Part shown: in pieces, positions 1 to 8,240 of the stretch
Numbering within the stretch: the first letter of the stretch is position 1
How the letters are laid out: every line of letters starts with the position of its first letter
Assembly (NCBI GenBank): GCA_945829225.1
Contig: CALZTY010000012.1
Coordinates: forward strand, 1-54,822
Direction: 5' to 3'
DNA from: an uncultured Bacteroidales bacterium
GTDB lineage: Bacteria; Bacteroidota; Bacteroidia; Bacteroidales; Muribaculaceae
DNA length: 54,822 nt
The notes under the pieces: generated by a model
The model's input: only the letters and a program-made list of their open reading frames with translations
Database searches by the model: none
Told to the model about the DNA's origin: nothing
Position numbers and translations under genes: made by a program

Positions 1-1386
1 GCAAAATAAACAAATGCTACCACTCCATTTCACCAAAGCTATAGGACAATTCCTCAAAACTATTGATGCAACTGTGCATATTATAGCTATAAACAGGACT
101 TTATATACACGTTGATTAAAATATATCGAATATCTATGCCTCATTATGAGATTGTATACTAATAATTGCAAGATATTTCCTATCATATATCCAAATCCGA
201 GACCACGTAGTCCGTATACACTATATAGTGATAATGAGATGAATAGAGATACTACATTTATGGAAATGGATGAATATAGAAATATTCTTGTATCGTTTTT
301 CACTATGAGAACTTTATTGATGCAGGCGGAAAGGAAAGAAATCAGTGTGCCAATGACAGCTATATCAATATAGGATGCTACTTCGATGAATTGGTCTGAG
401 TATAGGATTTTAATAAAAACAGGAACCATCAAGATGAAAAGGACGACAGCAGGAATTGCTAAGACTAACCAAACAATTGGTTGAGAATTTACTGCTTCGT
501 TCATTTTGAAAGTATCGTTACTTATGGAAGCAAGTCGTGGATAATACTCCGTCTCCATAGCATTTGCTATGAGACTGAAGTAGCCAATTATTATCAATGC
601 ACCAGCTTGATAAAGACCAACTTGAGCTAATCCACCTATATGGCTAATAAAGCTCGCAGTAATCAGTTGTTGTAAATTAAAGATAAAACTGAGTAACATC
701 AGAGCGATCCCCATTTTGACCATGCTTGATGATTGTGATATTGTCCCTTTAACTGAAATGATTTTTGGTGTATATTTGATCTTTAAAGTATAGTGACGAG
801 CAATAATTAGAGTGGATATAGCAGATACTATGAGGGATATCTCAATACCATTCCTTCCTAAAAAGAAATAGAATGGTATGGCAGAAACGAGACCGGCGAA
901 TGAACCATATACTGTTGAAAGAGCTACAAATCGTAATTGCCTCATTCCTGTGTTTATTGCTCGGTAGCCATTTGTCATTATTGTGGCGCCGACTACTAAA
1001 GACATAAGCAGGTAACCAATCGTATAGTCTTTATTGCCGAAAGTGTATTCACTTAATATAGGAGATATGGCAGCAGTTACTATTATACCTAGTAATGCTG
1101 TGTACTTGATTATCTTTTTAACGACTGTGATTGTCGTGGAAATTTTATCTTTATCATCGATACCTCGAGCCTCAGCTAAATCTTTAACTGCACTCTGATG
1201 AATACCTAAGCCCGCACCTAAGCTTACCAAGCTACAAGTGGAATTGTAAAGGCTGATAATTCCAAGACCTTCAGCTCCTAAGAATAGTGCAACTACCTTG
1301 TTGATTCCAATTTTAGCAAGGATAACAAATACTTGTACGAACCCAAAAAGGAAAGTAGCCTTAAAAATATTGCCGTACTGAGACAT
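1..1386 (-). CDS. Wzx-type oligosaccharide flippase (MATE/PST fold), C-terminus off the left edge
   Basis: The frame is open from the ATG at 1386 to the window edge (462 codons, no stop), so only the last part is missing. The N-terminus reads MSQYGNIFKATFLFGFVQVF, followed by about a dozen hydrophobic helices separated by short charged loops, as in O-antigen/capsule repeat-unit flippases that move undecaprenyl-linked oligosaccharide across the inner membrane. Usual family length is 450-510 residues, so it is nearly complete. It lies 46 bp downstream of the UpxY-like antiterminator gene on the same strand, the usual order at the start of Bacteroides capsule loci. It is much richer in A+T than its neighbours, which is common for laterally exchanged polysaccharide genes. 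Family assignment is confident; the substrate cannot be read. Confidence 0.85.
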   Translation of the reverse strand, partial: MSQYGNIFKATFLFGFVQVFVILAKIGINKVVALFLGAEGLGIISLYNSTCSLVSLGAGLGIHQSAVKDLAEARGIDDKDKISTTITVVKKIIKYTALLGIIVTAAISPILSEYTFGNKDYTIGYLLMSLVVGATIMTNGYRAINTGMRQLRFVALSTVYGSFAGLVSAIPFYFFLGRNGIEISLIVSAISTLIIARHYTLKIKYTPKIISVKGTISQSSSMVKMGIALMLLSFIFNLQQLITASFISHIGGLAQVGLYQAGALIIIGYFSLIANAMETEYYPRLASISNDTFKMNEAVNSQPIVWLVLAIPAVVLFILMVPVFIKILYSDQFIEVASYIDIAVIGTLISFLSACINKVLIVKNDTRIFLYSSISINVVSLFISLSLYSVYGLRGLGFGYMIGNILQLLVYNLIMRHRYSIYFNQRVYKVLFIAIICTVASIVLRNCPIALVKWSGSICLFC

Positions 1387-1432
1387 TCGTTTCAGTTTGA
1401 TGGTGCTGGTTTTAGTGGTGTGGGGTGGGGGC

Positions 1433-2317
1433 TTAGGGGATGAGGGAGAGGCGGGTGAGGAGGGTGCGGGTGGCGGGGTTGGTGATGTGGGGGGCGAGGC
1501 GCTCGAGGCGGCGGGCGGCGGCGCTGGCGGCGTCGGCGTTGCCCAGGATGGCGTGGGCGGCGCGGAGGAGGGCTTGGAGCTTGCCGTCGATTTTGGGGTT
1601 GTTGAGGCGGGCGTCGCCCATGCGTCGCACGAATATGCTGAGGGGTGCGACGATGTCGGGGGGCAGTGGCTCGTCGGGGCGGTAGGCGTCGATGGCGCGC
1701 TGCAGGCGCGGGACGAAGGCGTCGATGATGTCGTAGACGCGGCGGCTGTCGCGGGCAAATTCGATGATGCTCACATATTCGGCGCTGACGTTGTAGATGA
1801 CGGTGGCAAGGTCTTGAGTGACAGAGATGTAGACGTTGCCGCTGCGGCTGCCGCGGCGTGGCACGTAGCGCCCGCAGAGCCCGGCGAAGGGTCCGTCGAC
1901 GATGCGTATGAGGTCGCCCTCGCAGAGGTCGACTTCGTCGGAGGCGTAGCAGGGCAGGCAGTTGCTGTGGGCGCGGGCGATGACGACGAAGGCGTCCATA
2001 TCTGCCTGTGACACTGTGAGGTAGCGCTGCGCACCGGCGCGGTTGATGATGAGCGAGTAGCCGTTGTCAGCGGCGCACAGGCGCTTGACTTGGTCCTCGG
2101 TGCCGTTGACAAATACGTAGTGGAATATCAGCGGGGTGTCGCGGCGCACCAGTTTGCCATGTCGCTCGACCATCTCGATGATGGTGGGGGCGAAGACGCT
2201 GAGCCGGGCGCCGGTGGCGGCGTTGAAGGCACTGACGGTGCGCGCGGCAGCGGCGGCGCGGTCGAGCGTGTTACTGATGTAGTTGAGGACAAACCATTGC
2301 GGCTCGGGCTGTTGCAT
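1433..2317 (-). CDS. UpxY/NusG-like transcription antiterminator of a polysaccharide locus, with long C-terminal extension
   Basis: The protein opens with PEPQWFVL, the NGN-domain start typical of NusG/UpxY proteins. It carries a KOW motif near residues 135-160 (GDLIRIVDGPFAGLCGRYV). UpxY proteins of Bacteroides bind RNA polymerase and the leader of their own capsule operon and prevent premature termination; they are encoded first in the operon, as here, directly before wzx. The ATG at 2317 is preferred because the longer frame begins at a TTG (2338). Odd point: UpxY proteins are usually about 170-200 residues, but this one has 294, with roughly 110 extra alanine/arginine-rich and probably helical residues after the KOW domain. 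It could instead belong to a NusG-like subfamily outside UpxY; the capsule context argues for UpxY function. Confidence 0.8.
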   Translation of the reverse strand: MQQPEPQWFVLNYISNTLDRAAAAARTVSAFNAATGARLSVFAPTIIEMVERHGKLVRRDTPLIFHYVFVNGTEDQVKRLCAADNGYSLIINRAGAQRYLTVSQADMDAFVVIARAHSNCLPCYASDEVDLCEGDLIRIVDGPFAGLCGRYVPRRGSRSGNVYISVTQDLATVIYNVSAEYVSIIEFARDSRRVYDIIDAFVPRLQRAIDAYRPDEPLPPDIVAPLSIFVRRMGDARLNNPKIDGKLQALLRAAHAILGNADAASAAARRLERLAPHITNPATRTLLTRLSLIP

Positions 2318-2407
2318 GGCAGTGGTGGTGTAATACAATCAATTGGCTTAAATATGCTCAATGCGTTGATTTTCAGCCGATTATCAACATAACACATTTA
2401 AACCTCC

Positions 2408-2459
2408 GAAAACTCGGGCTCCCTGCCCCGTGAGTTCTCCATCGCCTCGTCGTCGAGGC
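2408..2459 (-). promoter_or_regulatory. Leader hairpins upstream of the UpxY-like gene
   Basis: Between the predicted promoter (2472-2503) and the UpxY-like start, the transcript can form a perfect 6-bp hairpin, GCCTCG/CGAGGC (2444-2459). It can also form an imperfect one pairing 2432-2436 and 2427-2429 with 2411-2418, followed by GTTTTC. UpxY proteins are known to act on the 5' leader of their own operon, so these are candidate pause or termination sites. The T run is short, so an intrinsic terminator is not certain. Confidence 0.35.
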
Positions 2460-2471
2460 TTTTCTGCACCG

Positions 2472-2503
2472 CAAAGGTAGTAATTATCTCACAAATACGC
2501 AAA
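2472..2503 (-). promoter_or_regulatory. Bacteroides-type promoter of the polysaccharide locus
   Basis: On the minus strand TTTG (2503-2500), 20 nt, then TACCTTTG (2479-2472) match the primary sigma consensus of Bacteroidota (TTTG / TAnnTTTG). Transcription would start near 2465, giving a leader of about 150 nt before the UpxY-like start codon. Confidence 0.7.
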
Positions 2504-2555
2504 TAAAAAGTGCGAGCGCCCGGGAGATGCGACAAAATGGCAGTCGCAACCGCCG

Positions 2556-2570
2556 TGGCACACCTCTTGT
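2556..2570 (+). promoter_or_regulatory. Possible sigma-54-like promoter of clpB
   Basis: TGGCAC, 5 nt, TTGT: the -24 GG and -12 elements are spaced as in sigma-54 promoters, but the -12 GC is GT here. A start near 2582 would leave a 27-nt leader before the clpB ATG. No TAnnTTTG box was found on this strand in 2400-2608. Weak candidate. Confidence 0.25.
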
Positions 2571-2608
2571 TATTATATGTAGTAGAAACGTAAAAAACAC
2601 AGTAGATT

Positions 2609-5203
2609 ATGAACTTCAACAACTTTACAATTAAATCGCAAGAGGCTGTGCAGAAGGCTGTGGAGATCACTCAACGCGCCGGTGCACAAGCCATCGAGCC
2701 GGTGACGCTGCTCAAGGCGGTCATCGACGAGGGGGATTCTTTGGTTAAGTTTATCTTCCAGAAAGTGGGCGCCAATGCCACCGGCATCGCCGCCGCTATC
2801 GACCGCGAAATACAGCGCCTGCCGCGTGTGTCGGGCGCCGAGCCCTACCTGAGCCGCAGCGCCAACGATGTGCTGCAGAAGGCTCAAGACATCGCCTCGT
2901 CGATGGGCGATGAGTATGTGACCCTCGAGGCTATCCTGGTGGCTATCTTCGAGGTTGACTCGCCGGCTGCCACTATCCTCAAGGATGCCGGGCTCAACCG
3001 CAACGACCTCCGCGCCGCTATTGATGAGTTGCGCAAGGGGCGCAAGGCTACCGCACAGAGCGCCGAGGACTCCTACAATGCCCTGTCGAAATATGCCATC
3101 AACCTCAACGAGCGCGCCCGCAACGGTCGGCTCGACCCGGTCATCGGTCGTGACGAGGAGATACGTCGCGTGCTCCAAATCTTGAGCCGACGCACCAAGA
3201 ACAATCCTATGCTGATCGGCGAGCCGGGCACCGGCAAGACTGCCATTGCCGAGGGGCTCGCACAGCGCATCGTCCGCGGCGACGTCCCCGAGAATTTGCG
3301 CACCAAGCAGATTTACTCGCTCGACATGGGCGCTCTGGTCGCCGGCGCCAAGTATAAGGGCGAATTTGAGGAGCGCCTCAAGGCTATCGTCAACGAGGTC
3401 ACCGGCTCCGACGGCGAGATCATCCTCTTTATCGACGAAATCCACACCCTGGTGGGTGCCGGCAAGGGCGAGGGTGCCATGGATGCCGCCAATATCCTCA
3501 AGCCTGCCCTAGCGCGTGGCGAGCTCCGCAGCATCGGTGCCACCACCCTCGATGAGTATCAAAAATACTTCGAGAAGGACAAGGCGCTCGAGCGTCGCTT
3601 CCAGAAGGTTATGGTCGACGAGCCCGACGAGATGAGCGCCATCGCCATACTCCGTGGCTTGAAGGAGCGCTACGAGAACCACCACCATGTGCGCATCCGC
3701 GACGAGGCTATCGTTGCCGCCGTACAACTCTCCGAGCGCTATATCACCGACCGCTTCCTCCCCGACAAGGCTATCGACCTCATCGATGAGGCTGCCGCCA
3801 AACTCAAACTCGAAATCGACTCCGTGCCCCAGGCTCTCGACGAGATCACCCGTCGCATCGCTCAGAAGGAAATCGAGCGCGAAGCCATCAAGCGCGAGGG
3901 CATGAACGACAAGGTCGCCGAAATCGAGAAGGAAATCGCTCAAATGCGCGAGGAGGAGAAGCAGTACACCGCCAAGTGGCGAGCCGAGAAGGAACTCATC
4001 AACCGTATCCAGCAAAACAAGGTCGACATCGAACAATTGGGCTTCGAAGCCGAACGCGCCGAGCGCGAGGGCGACTATGCCCGTGTAGCCGAAATCCGCT
4101 ACTCGCGCATCCAGCAGAAGAAGCAGGAGAACATCGACATCCAAGAGCAACTGCGCCAAATGCAGGGCGACAAGGCGCTCATCAAGGAGGAAGTCGATGC
4201 CGAGGACATCGCCGACATCGTTTCCCGCTGGACCGGTATCCCCGTCAACAAGATGGTGCAGAGCGAGAAGGACAAGCTCCTCCATCTCGAGGACGAACTC
4301 CACGCCCGCGTCGTCGGGCAAGACGAAGCCATCGAGGCTATCGCCGACGCCGTCCGCCGCTCCCGCGCCGGGCTCAACGACCCCAAGCGCCCTATCGGCT
4401 CGTTCATCTTCCTCGGCACCACCGGCGTCGGCAAGACCGAGCTCGCCAAGGCGCTCGCCGACTACCTCTTTGACGACGAGAACATGATGACCCGTATCGA
4501 TATGAGCGAGTATCAGGAGAAACACACCGTGTCGCGACTCGTCGGCGCCCCTCCGGGATACGTCGGCTATGACGAGGGCGGTCAACTCACCGAGGCTGTG
4601 CGCCGCAAACCCTACTCGGTGGTCCTCTTCGACGAAATCGAGAAGGCTCACCCCGATGTCTTCAACATCCTCCTGCAGGTCCTCGACGACGGGCGACTCA
4701 CCGACAACAAGGGCAGATGTGTCAACTTCAAGAACACTATCATCATCATGACCTCCAATATCGGCTCAGGGCTTATACGCGAGAATTTCGCCTCCATGAC
4801 CGACGCCAACCGCGCCCAGGTCATCGACAAGACCAAGAGCGAAGTCCTCGAGATACTCAAGCAATCGGTGCGCCCCGAGTTCCTCAACCGTGTCGACGAG
4901 ATAATAATGTTCACACCCCTCAATCGCGCCGAAATCGAGAAGATTGTGGGTCTGCAGATAGCCTCGGTACAGCGCACCCTCCGCGCCACCGCCGACATCG
5001 ACCTGCAAGTCACCCCGGCTGCCATCTCGCACCTCGCCGACGAGGGCTACGACCCCGAGTTTGGTGCCCGTCCTGTCAAGCGAGCCATCCACCGACTTGT
5101 CCTCAACCGACTCTCCAAGGACATCCTTGCCGGCAAGGTCTCGCGTGAGCATCCCATCCTCATCGACTACGACGGCAGCCAACTCACATTCACCAACCGC
5201 TAA
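2609..5203 (+). CDS. clpB: ATP-dependent disaggregase ClpB
   Basis: Full-length Hsp100 chaperone of 864 residues that, with DnaK, extracts and refolds aggregated proteins in the cytoplasm. Order of parts: Clp N-domain repeats (1-150), first AAA+ domain with Walker A GEPGTGKT (204-211) and Walker B ILFIDEIH (272-279), a long coiled-coil middle domain (about 400-530, rich in E/K/Q) that separates ClpB from ClpA and ClpC, then a second AAA+ domain with Walker A GTTGVGKT near 602 and the pore-loop region [13 protein letters not shown]. The C-terminus is the expected small domain. It stands alone on the plus strand between two minus-strand blocks, so it is probably monocistronic. A sigma-54-like sequence precedes it. 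Confidence 0.98.
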   Translation: MNFNNFTIKSQEAVQKAVEITQRAGAQAIEPVTLLKAVIDEGDSLVKFIFQKVGANATGIAAAIDREIQRLPRVSGAEPYLSRSANDVLQKAQDIASSMGDEYVTLEAILVAIFEVDSPAATILKDAGLNRNDLRAAIDELRKGRKATAQSAEDSYNALSKYAINLNERARNGRLDPVIGRDEEIRRVLQILSRRTKNNPMLIGEPGTGKTAIAEGLAQRIVRGDVPENLRTKQIYSLDMGALVAGAKYKGEFEERLKAIVNEVTGSDGEIILFIDEIHTLVGAGKGEGAMDAANILKPALARGELRSIGATTLDEYQKYFEKDKALERRFQKVMVDEPDEMSAIAILRGLKERYENHHHVRIRDEAIVAAVQLSERYITDRFLPDKAIDLIDEAAAKLKLEIDSVPQALDEITRRIAQKEIEREAIKREGMNDKVAEIEKEIAQMREEEKQYTAKWRAEKELINRIQQNKVDIEQLGFEAERAEREGDYARVAEIRYSRIQQKKQENIDIQEQLRQMQGDKALIKEEVDAEDIADIVSRWTGIPVNKMVQSEKDKLLHLEDELHARVVGQDEAIEAIADAVRRSRAGLNDPKRPIGSFIFLGTTGVGKTELAKALADYLFDDENMMTRIDMSEYQEKHTVSRLVGAPPGYVGYDEGGQLTEAVRRKPYSVVLFDEIEKAHPDVFNILLQVLDDGRLTDNKGRCVNFKNTIIIMTSNIGSGLIRENFASMTDANRAQVIDKTKSEVLEILKQSVRPEFLNRVDEIIMFTPLNRAEIEKIVGLQIASVQRTLRATADIDLQVTPAAISHLADEGYDPEFGARPVKRAIHRLVLNRLSKDILAGKVSREHPILIDYDGSQLTFTNR

Positions 5204-5228
5204 TCCCACTACGGGAATCACATTGATA

Positions 5229-6473
5229 TTATTTATTGGTAGGGGACCAGAGGTAGAGGCGGTCGGAGGGACGGATTTTGGCGGGGACGGGAATTGAGAA
5301 GGCTTGTCCCTTGACGGCACGGTCGACGGCATGGCAATCGACATCGATGCGCTCGACGGTGATGGTGATGGCACCGGTGGTCGGTCCTGTGATGAGGACC
5401 TCGTCGCCGGGATGTAACTCGCCGGCTTCCATGAAGAACTCGCCCACCCCGAGGCGCGAGTAGTACTTGACTCCGCGAGCGATATAGTGCTTAACGCGTG
5501 TGGCTGACGAGCCGTATTTCGATGACCATTCGCCCAGGCGTTGCCCCAGGTAGTAGCCGTTCCAGAAGCCGCGATTGAATACTGTGGCGAGTTGCTCGTC
5601 CCAGCGAGCGATGAGGTCCTCGCCATAGGTGCCGTCGCAAATGGCATTGAGCGCTTCGGAATAGCAAGTGACGGTGGCGGCGACGTACTCGGCACCACGG
5701 GCGCGCCCTTCAATCTTGAAGACGGTGACCCCGGCATCGACCATTTTGTTGAGGAAGTGGATGGTCTTGAGGTCCTTGGGCGACATGATGTATTTGTTCT
5801 CGACGTTGAGTTGGTCGCCGGTCTCGAGGTCGGTGACCGAGTATCCGCGGCGGCATATCTGAGTGCATGCCCCGCGGTTGGCGCTGGAATTCATTTGGTG
5901 CAGGCTCAGGTAGCACTTGCCCGATACTGCCATGCACAGGGCGCCGTGGCAGAACATCTCGATGCGGACCAACTCGCCGCGCGGACCGCGGATGTCGTCG
6001 CGGCGGATTGCCTCGGAGATGGCAGCGACTTGCTCGAGCGACAATTCGCGAGCAAGGACCACTACATCAGCCCATTGGGCATAGAAGCGCACCGCCTCGA
6101 TGTTGGAGATGTTGCATTGAGTGGATATGTGGACTTCGACGCCGTGGCTATGGGCATAGAGTATTGTGGCGATGTCGCAGGCGATGATGGCAGTGATGCC
6201 GGCGGCAGCGGCGGTGTCGACGATAGCGTGCATGGTGTCGATGTCGCCGTCGTACATGATGGTGTTGACGGTGAGATAGGTGCGCACACCATGGGCATTG
6301 CAGGTAGCGGCAATATCGCGAAGGTCGTCGAGGGTGAAGTTGGCGCTTGAACGGGAGCGCATATTGAGTCCTTCGACGCCGAAGTATACGGCGTCGGCAC
6401 CGGAATTGATGGCGGCAGCGAGCGACTCGCGCGAGCCGACGGGTGCCATGAGTTCGAAGTCGGAGCGTTGCAT
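5229..6473 (-). CDS. U32 family protein (TrhP/RlhA-type, RNA hydroxylation)
   Basis: The sequence begins FELMAPVGSRESLAAAINSG and contains the U32 signature around HGALCMAVSGKCYLS and the cysteine cluster RGACTQICRR. These cysteines bind an iron-sulfur cluster in the family. Although named peptidases, studied members such as E. coli TrhP (YegQ) and RlhA (YdcP) hydroxylate tRNA uridine-34 or 23S rRNA cytidine, so an RNA-modifying role is the best guess. The 414-residue length fits the short TrhP-like form, not RlhA with its extra collagenase-like domain. I use the ATG at 6473; the longer frame starts with TTG at 6509 and adds a poorly matching tail. It follows secG by 77 bp on the same strand and converges on clpB. 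Confidence 0.85.
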   Translation of the reverse strand: MQRSDFELMAPVGSRESLAAAINSGADAVYFGVEGLNMRSRSSANFTLDDLRDIAATCNAHGVRTYLTVNTIMYDGDIDTMHAIVDTAAAAGITAIIACDIATILYAHSHGVEVHISTQCNISNIEAVRFYAQWADVVVLARELSLEQVAAISEAIRRDDIRGPRGELVRIEMFCHGALCMAVSGKCYLSLHQMNSSANRGACTQICRRGYSVTDLETGDQLNVENKYIMSPKDLKTIHFLNKMVDAGVTVFKIEGRARGAEYVAATVTCYSEALNAICDGTYGEDLIARWDEQLATVFNRGFWNGYYLGQRLGEWSSKYGSSATRVKHYIARGVKYYSRLGVGEFFMEAGELHPGDEVLITGPTTGAITITVERIDVDCHAVDRAVKGQAFSIPVPAKIRPSDRLYLWSPTNK

Positions 6474-6497
6474 GAGCTTAACGATTAAACACCAAAT

Positions 6498-6521
6498 CCC
6501 GACGAGCAAAGCGCCGCCGGG
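6498..6521 (-). terminator. Possible terminator between secG and the U32 gene
   Basis: On the minus strand CCCGGCG and CGTCGGG can pair (7 bp with one G-U) around a 10-nt loop, followed by the T-rich ATTTGGTGTTT. Placement after secG fits, but the T run is broken. Confidence 0.3.
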
Positions 6522-6550
6522 TTGGAGTATTATAAATATGAAACGTTTTC

Positions 6551-6919
6551 TTATTCAGCGGCAGGAGCCACAGGAGCGGGAGTCTCGGCAGCCGGGGTTG
6601 CGGGAGCAGCGGGAGCCTCAGAGCCAAACTGGTCGCCGGTGGGCATAGCAGGCGCGGGGGCTGTGGTCTCGGTGCGCAACTCGGTCTCAGCACTCACCTT
6701 GGGCATAGTGTATACCGAGATGATTGAGAGGATGCCGATGAGGGCTGCGAGGGTCCAGGTGGTCTTCTCAAGGAAGCTGTTGGTCTGGCGCACACCCATC
6801 AGTGAGCTGGCATTGCCGAACTGGGAGGAGAGACCTCCACCCTTGGATTTCTGTACGAGTACGATGCAAATGAGGAGCACCGCAACGATGACTGTCAATA
6901 CAATGATTAGTGTATTCAT
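6551..6919 (-). CDS. secG: Preprotein translocase subunit SecG
   Basis: Two hydrophobic helices (about residues 1-22 and 55-75) flank a loop with the SecG hallmark QKSKGGGLSSQFG. SecG assists SecYE in protein export through the inner membrane. The C-terminal tail after residue 80 is rich in Pro, Ala, Glu and Thr (TTAPAPAMPTGDQF and beyond), longer than in E. coli SecG but common in Bacteroidota. It is the last or next-to-last gene of the lptE block, the order widely conserved in Bacteroidales (sigma-54 activator, lptE, TPR-like protein, secG). A gap of 29 bp separates it from the preceding gene. Confidence 0.95.
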   Translation of the reverse strand: MNTLIIVLTVIVAVLLICIVLVQKSKGGGLSSQFGNASSLMGVRQTNSFLEKTTWTLAALIGILSIISVYTMPKVSAETELRTETTAPAPAMPTGDQFGSEAPAAPATPAAETPAPVAPAAE

Positions 6920-6948
6920 TTTTTGTTTTTAAGTATATTTATCGATGT

Positions 6949-7725
6949 TTATTGCGCCTTGTTGCCGGGAGTGTGGCGCTGATTTATCATCAGTTTACGC
7001 AAGAAACGCAATTGGTCTGCAAAGTAACAACTTTTTTCCGGATAATTCAAATTTAAATTGGCAATAATTTCATATGCGCGGTCATATCGCTGCTGTTTTA
7101 TGAAAATTTTAGCCAAACTTTCGCTCAAAAGCGAGTTATTGGGTATGGAATCCTCCTTGGAGGGGGTAACCGGAGCTTGAGGCGGCTCGGGTGTCGGCTC
7201 TTGCTGAATGTGGAGATGATCACTCGGCTCGTCGACTGGATTGGCGGCGAGGAAGGCATCGATGAGCGAGTCCTGCGAGCCGGCGGGAGCCGTCGAGGGT
7301 GCCGGCTCCGACTTGGCGAGGGTCTCGGCATACTCGGGCACGGGGTTGAAAATCATGCGCTCAAGCAGGGCATCCTCCTCGGGCGAGCGGTGTCCGTAGG
7401 TTGCGAGGAAGGTGTCAATAGCCGTATCGGTCGAGGGTTTTGTAACCTGTGGCTCAGGTGGATAGAAGTCGTCGAAGCCTTGTCCCGAGGGGTCAATCAT
7501 CGCGATGATATTGTTGCGGTCGCCGGCAAGTAGGGCGATGCGGTGTCGCAGGACAGTGCGTTGCTCGTCGGTGAGGCGATTGTCGCCATATTTGAGCATG
7601 GCGGCGGCAGGAGCGGCGGCAGCCGGGTAGTCGCGACACAGGCGAGCGAGGGCGGCGAAGTCGTCGTCGCTGAGCACCTCGGGTTGGCGTGCTATCTTGA
7701 TTATCAGTTGATTGAAGTTATCCAT
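6949..7725 (-). CDS. TPR-like protein conserved between lptE and secG in Bacteroidales
   Basis: This 258-residue protein has no signal peptide. Its N-terminus (DNFNQLIIKIARQPEVLSDD) and C-terminus (LSESLAKIFIKQQRYDRAYE, then LNLNYPEKSCYFADQLRFL) match a family regularly found at this place in Bacteroidales. The C-terminal part resembles one tetratricopeptide repeat; the middle (about 90-185) is a low-complexity Pro/Ser/Glu linker. The start codon overlaps the lptE stop (TAATG at 7723-7727), so the two are probably translationally coupled. The function is unknown; the coupling suggests, as inference, a link to envelope biogenesis. Confidence 0.75.
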   Translation of the reverse strand: MDNFNQLIIKIARQPEVLSDDDFAALARLCRDYPAAAAPAAAMLKYGDNRLTDEQRTVLRHRIALLAGDRNNIIAMIDPSGQGFDDFYPPEPQVTKPSTDTAIDTFLATYGHRSPEEDALLERMIFNPVPEYAETLAKSEPAPSTAPAGSQDSLIDAFLAANPVDEPSDHLHIQQEPTPEPPQAPVTPSKEDSIPNNSLLSESLAKIFIKQQRYDRAYEIIANLNLNYPEKSCYFADQLRFLRKLMINQRHTPGNKAQ

Positions 7726-8240
7726 TACCAGTTGCCGAGGGTTGCGTTAAAGATGAGGTCGACCAATTCCTTTGAAATTTGTTGGCACAGGTCGTCCTGT
7801 ACGTCGGTGAGCATCATCGAGGCATCGAAGTCGCGATAAGCCGAGAAGGATTGGTCGATGCTGTTCTTGTCGTTCTTGGTGTCGGTGTATTTGACGCGGA
7901 CGGTGATGGTGAGGCGCGTCTGCGAGGCATAAGCATCCTCGGTAACAGCCTGAGGCGTAAGGGTGTAGCCGGTGATTTCGCCCTCGATCTGCAAGTCGGC
8001 GGGCGGGTCGGTGGTGATGAGGCGAGTGTTGCGCGAGATGTAGTCGGCAAGTTCGGTCTCAAAAGTCTGTTGCAGAGGTGGATACACCAGTGCGGCACGG
8101 ATGGGGAATTGCGACACCGAGATGGTGCGATAGACGTTGTAGTCGATAGCCGAGCCGTTGAAAGTGTATGATACACAGCTGGTAAGCACTATGCACAGTG
8201 ACGCGCACAAGGCGATGAGGGTGCGATTAATCCAAGCCAT
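7725..8240 (-). CDS. lptE: LPS assembly lipoprotein LptE
   Basis: A 171-residue lipoprotein: signal peptide MAWINRTLIALCASLCIVLT with lipobox LTSC (cysteine 22). It is followed by SYTFNGSAIDYNVYRTISV, the start typical of the Bacteroidota LptE family. LptE plugs the LptD barrel in the outer membrane and helps insert lipopolysaccharide. The frame extends upstream to 8426, but that part is antisense-type low-complexity sequence inside the neighbouring gene, so the ATG at 8240 with its signal peptide is the real start. It overlaps the end of the sigma-54 activator gene by 14 bp and the next gene by TAATG. Confidence 0.9.
   Translation of the reverse strand: MAWINRTLIALCASLCIVLTSCVSYTFNGSAIDYNVYRTISVSQFPIRAALVYPPLQQTFETELADYISRNTRLITTDPPADLQIEGEITGYTLTPQAVTEDAYASQTRLTITVRVKYTDTKNDKNSIDQSFSAYRDFDASMMLTDVQDDLCQQISKELVDLIFNATLGNW

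Noticed and set aside
146-373. 75-codon plus-strand frame at the left edge
   Set aside because: Antisense to the wzx-like gene, with no family features.
3509-4651. 380-codon open frame on the strand opposite clpB
   Set aside because: It lies fully inside clpB, has Val/Asp/Leu-biased composition typical of the complement of a GC-rich gene, and shows no domain.
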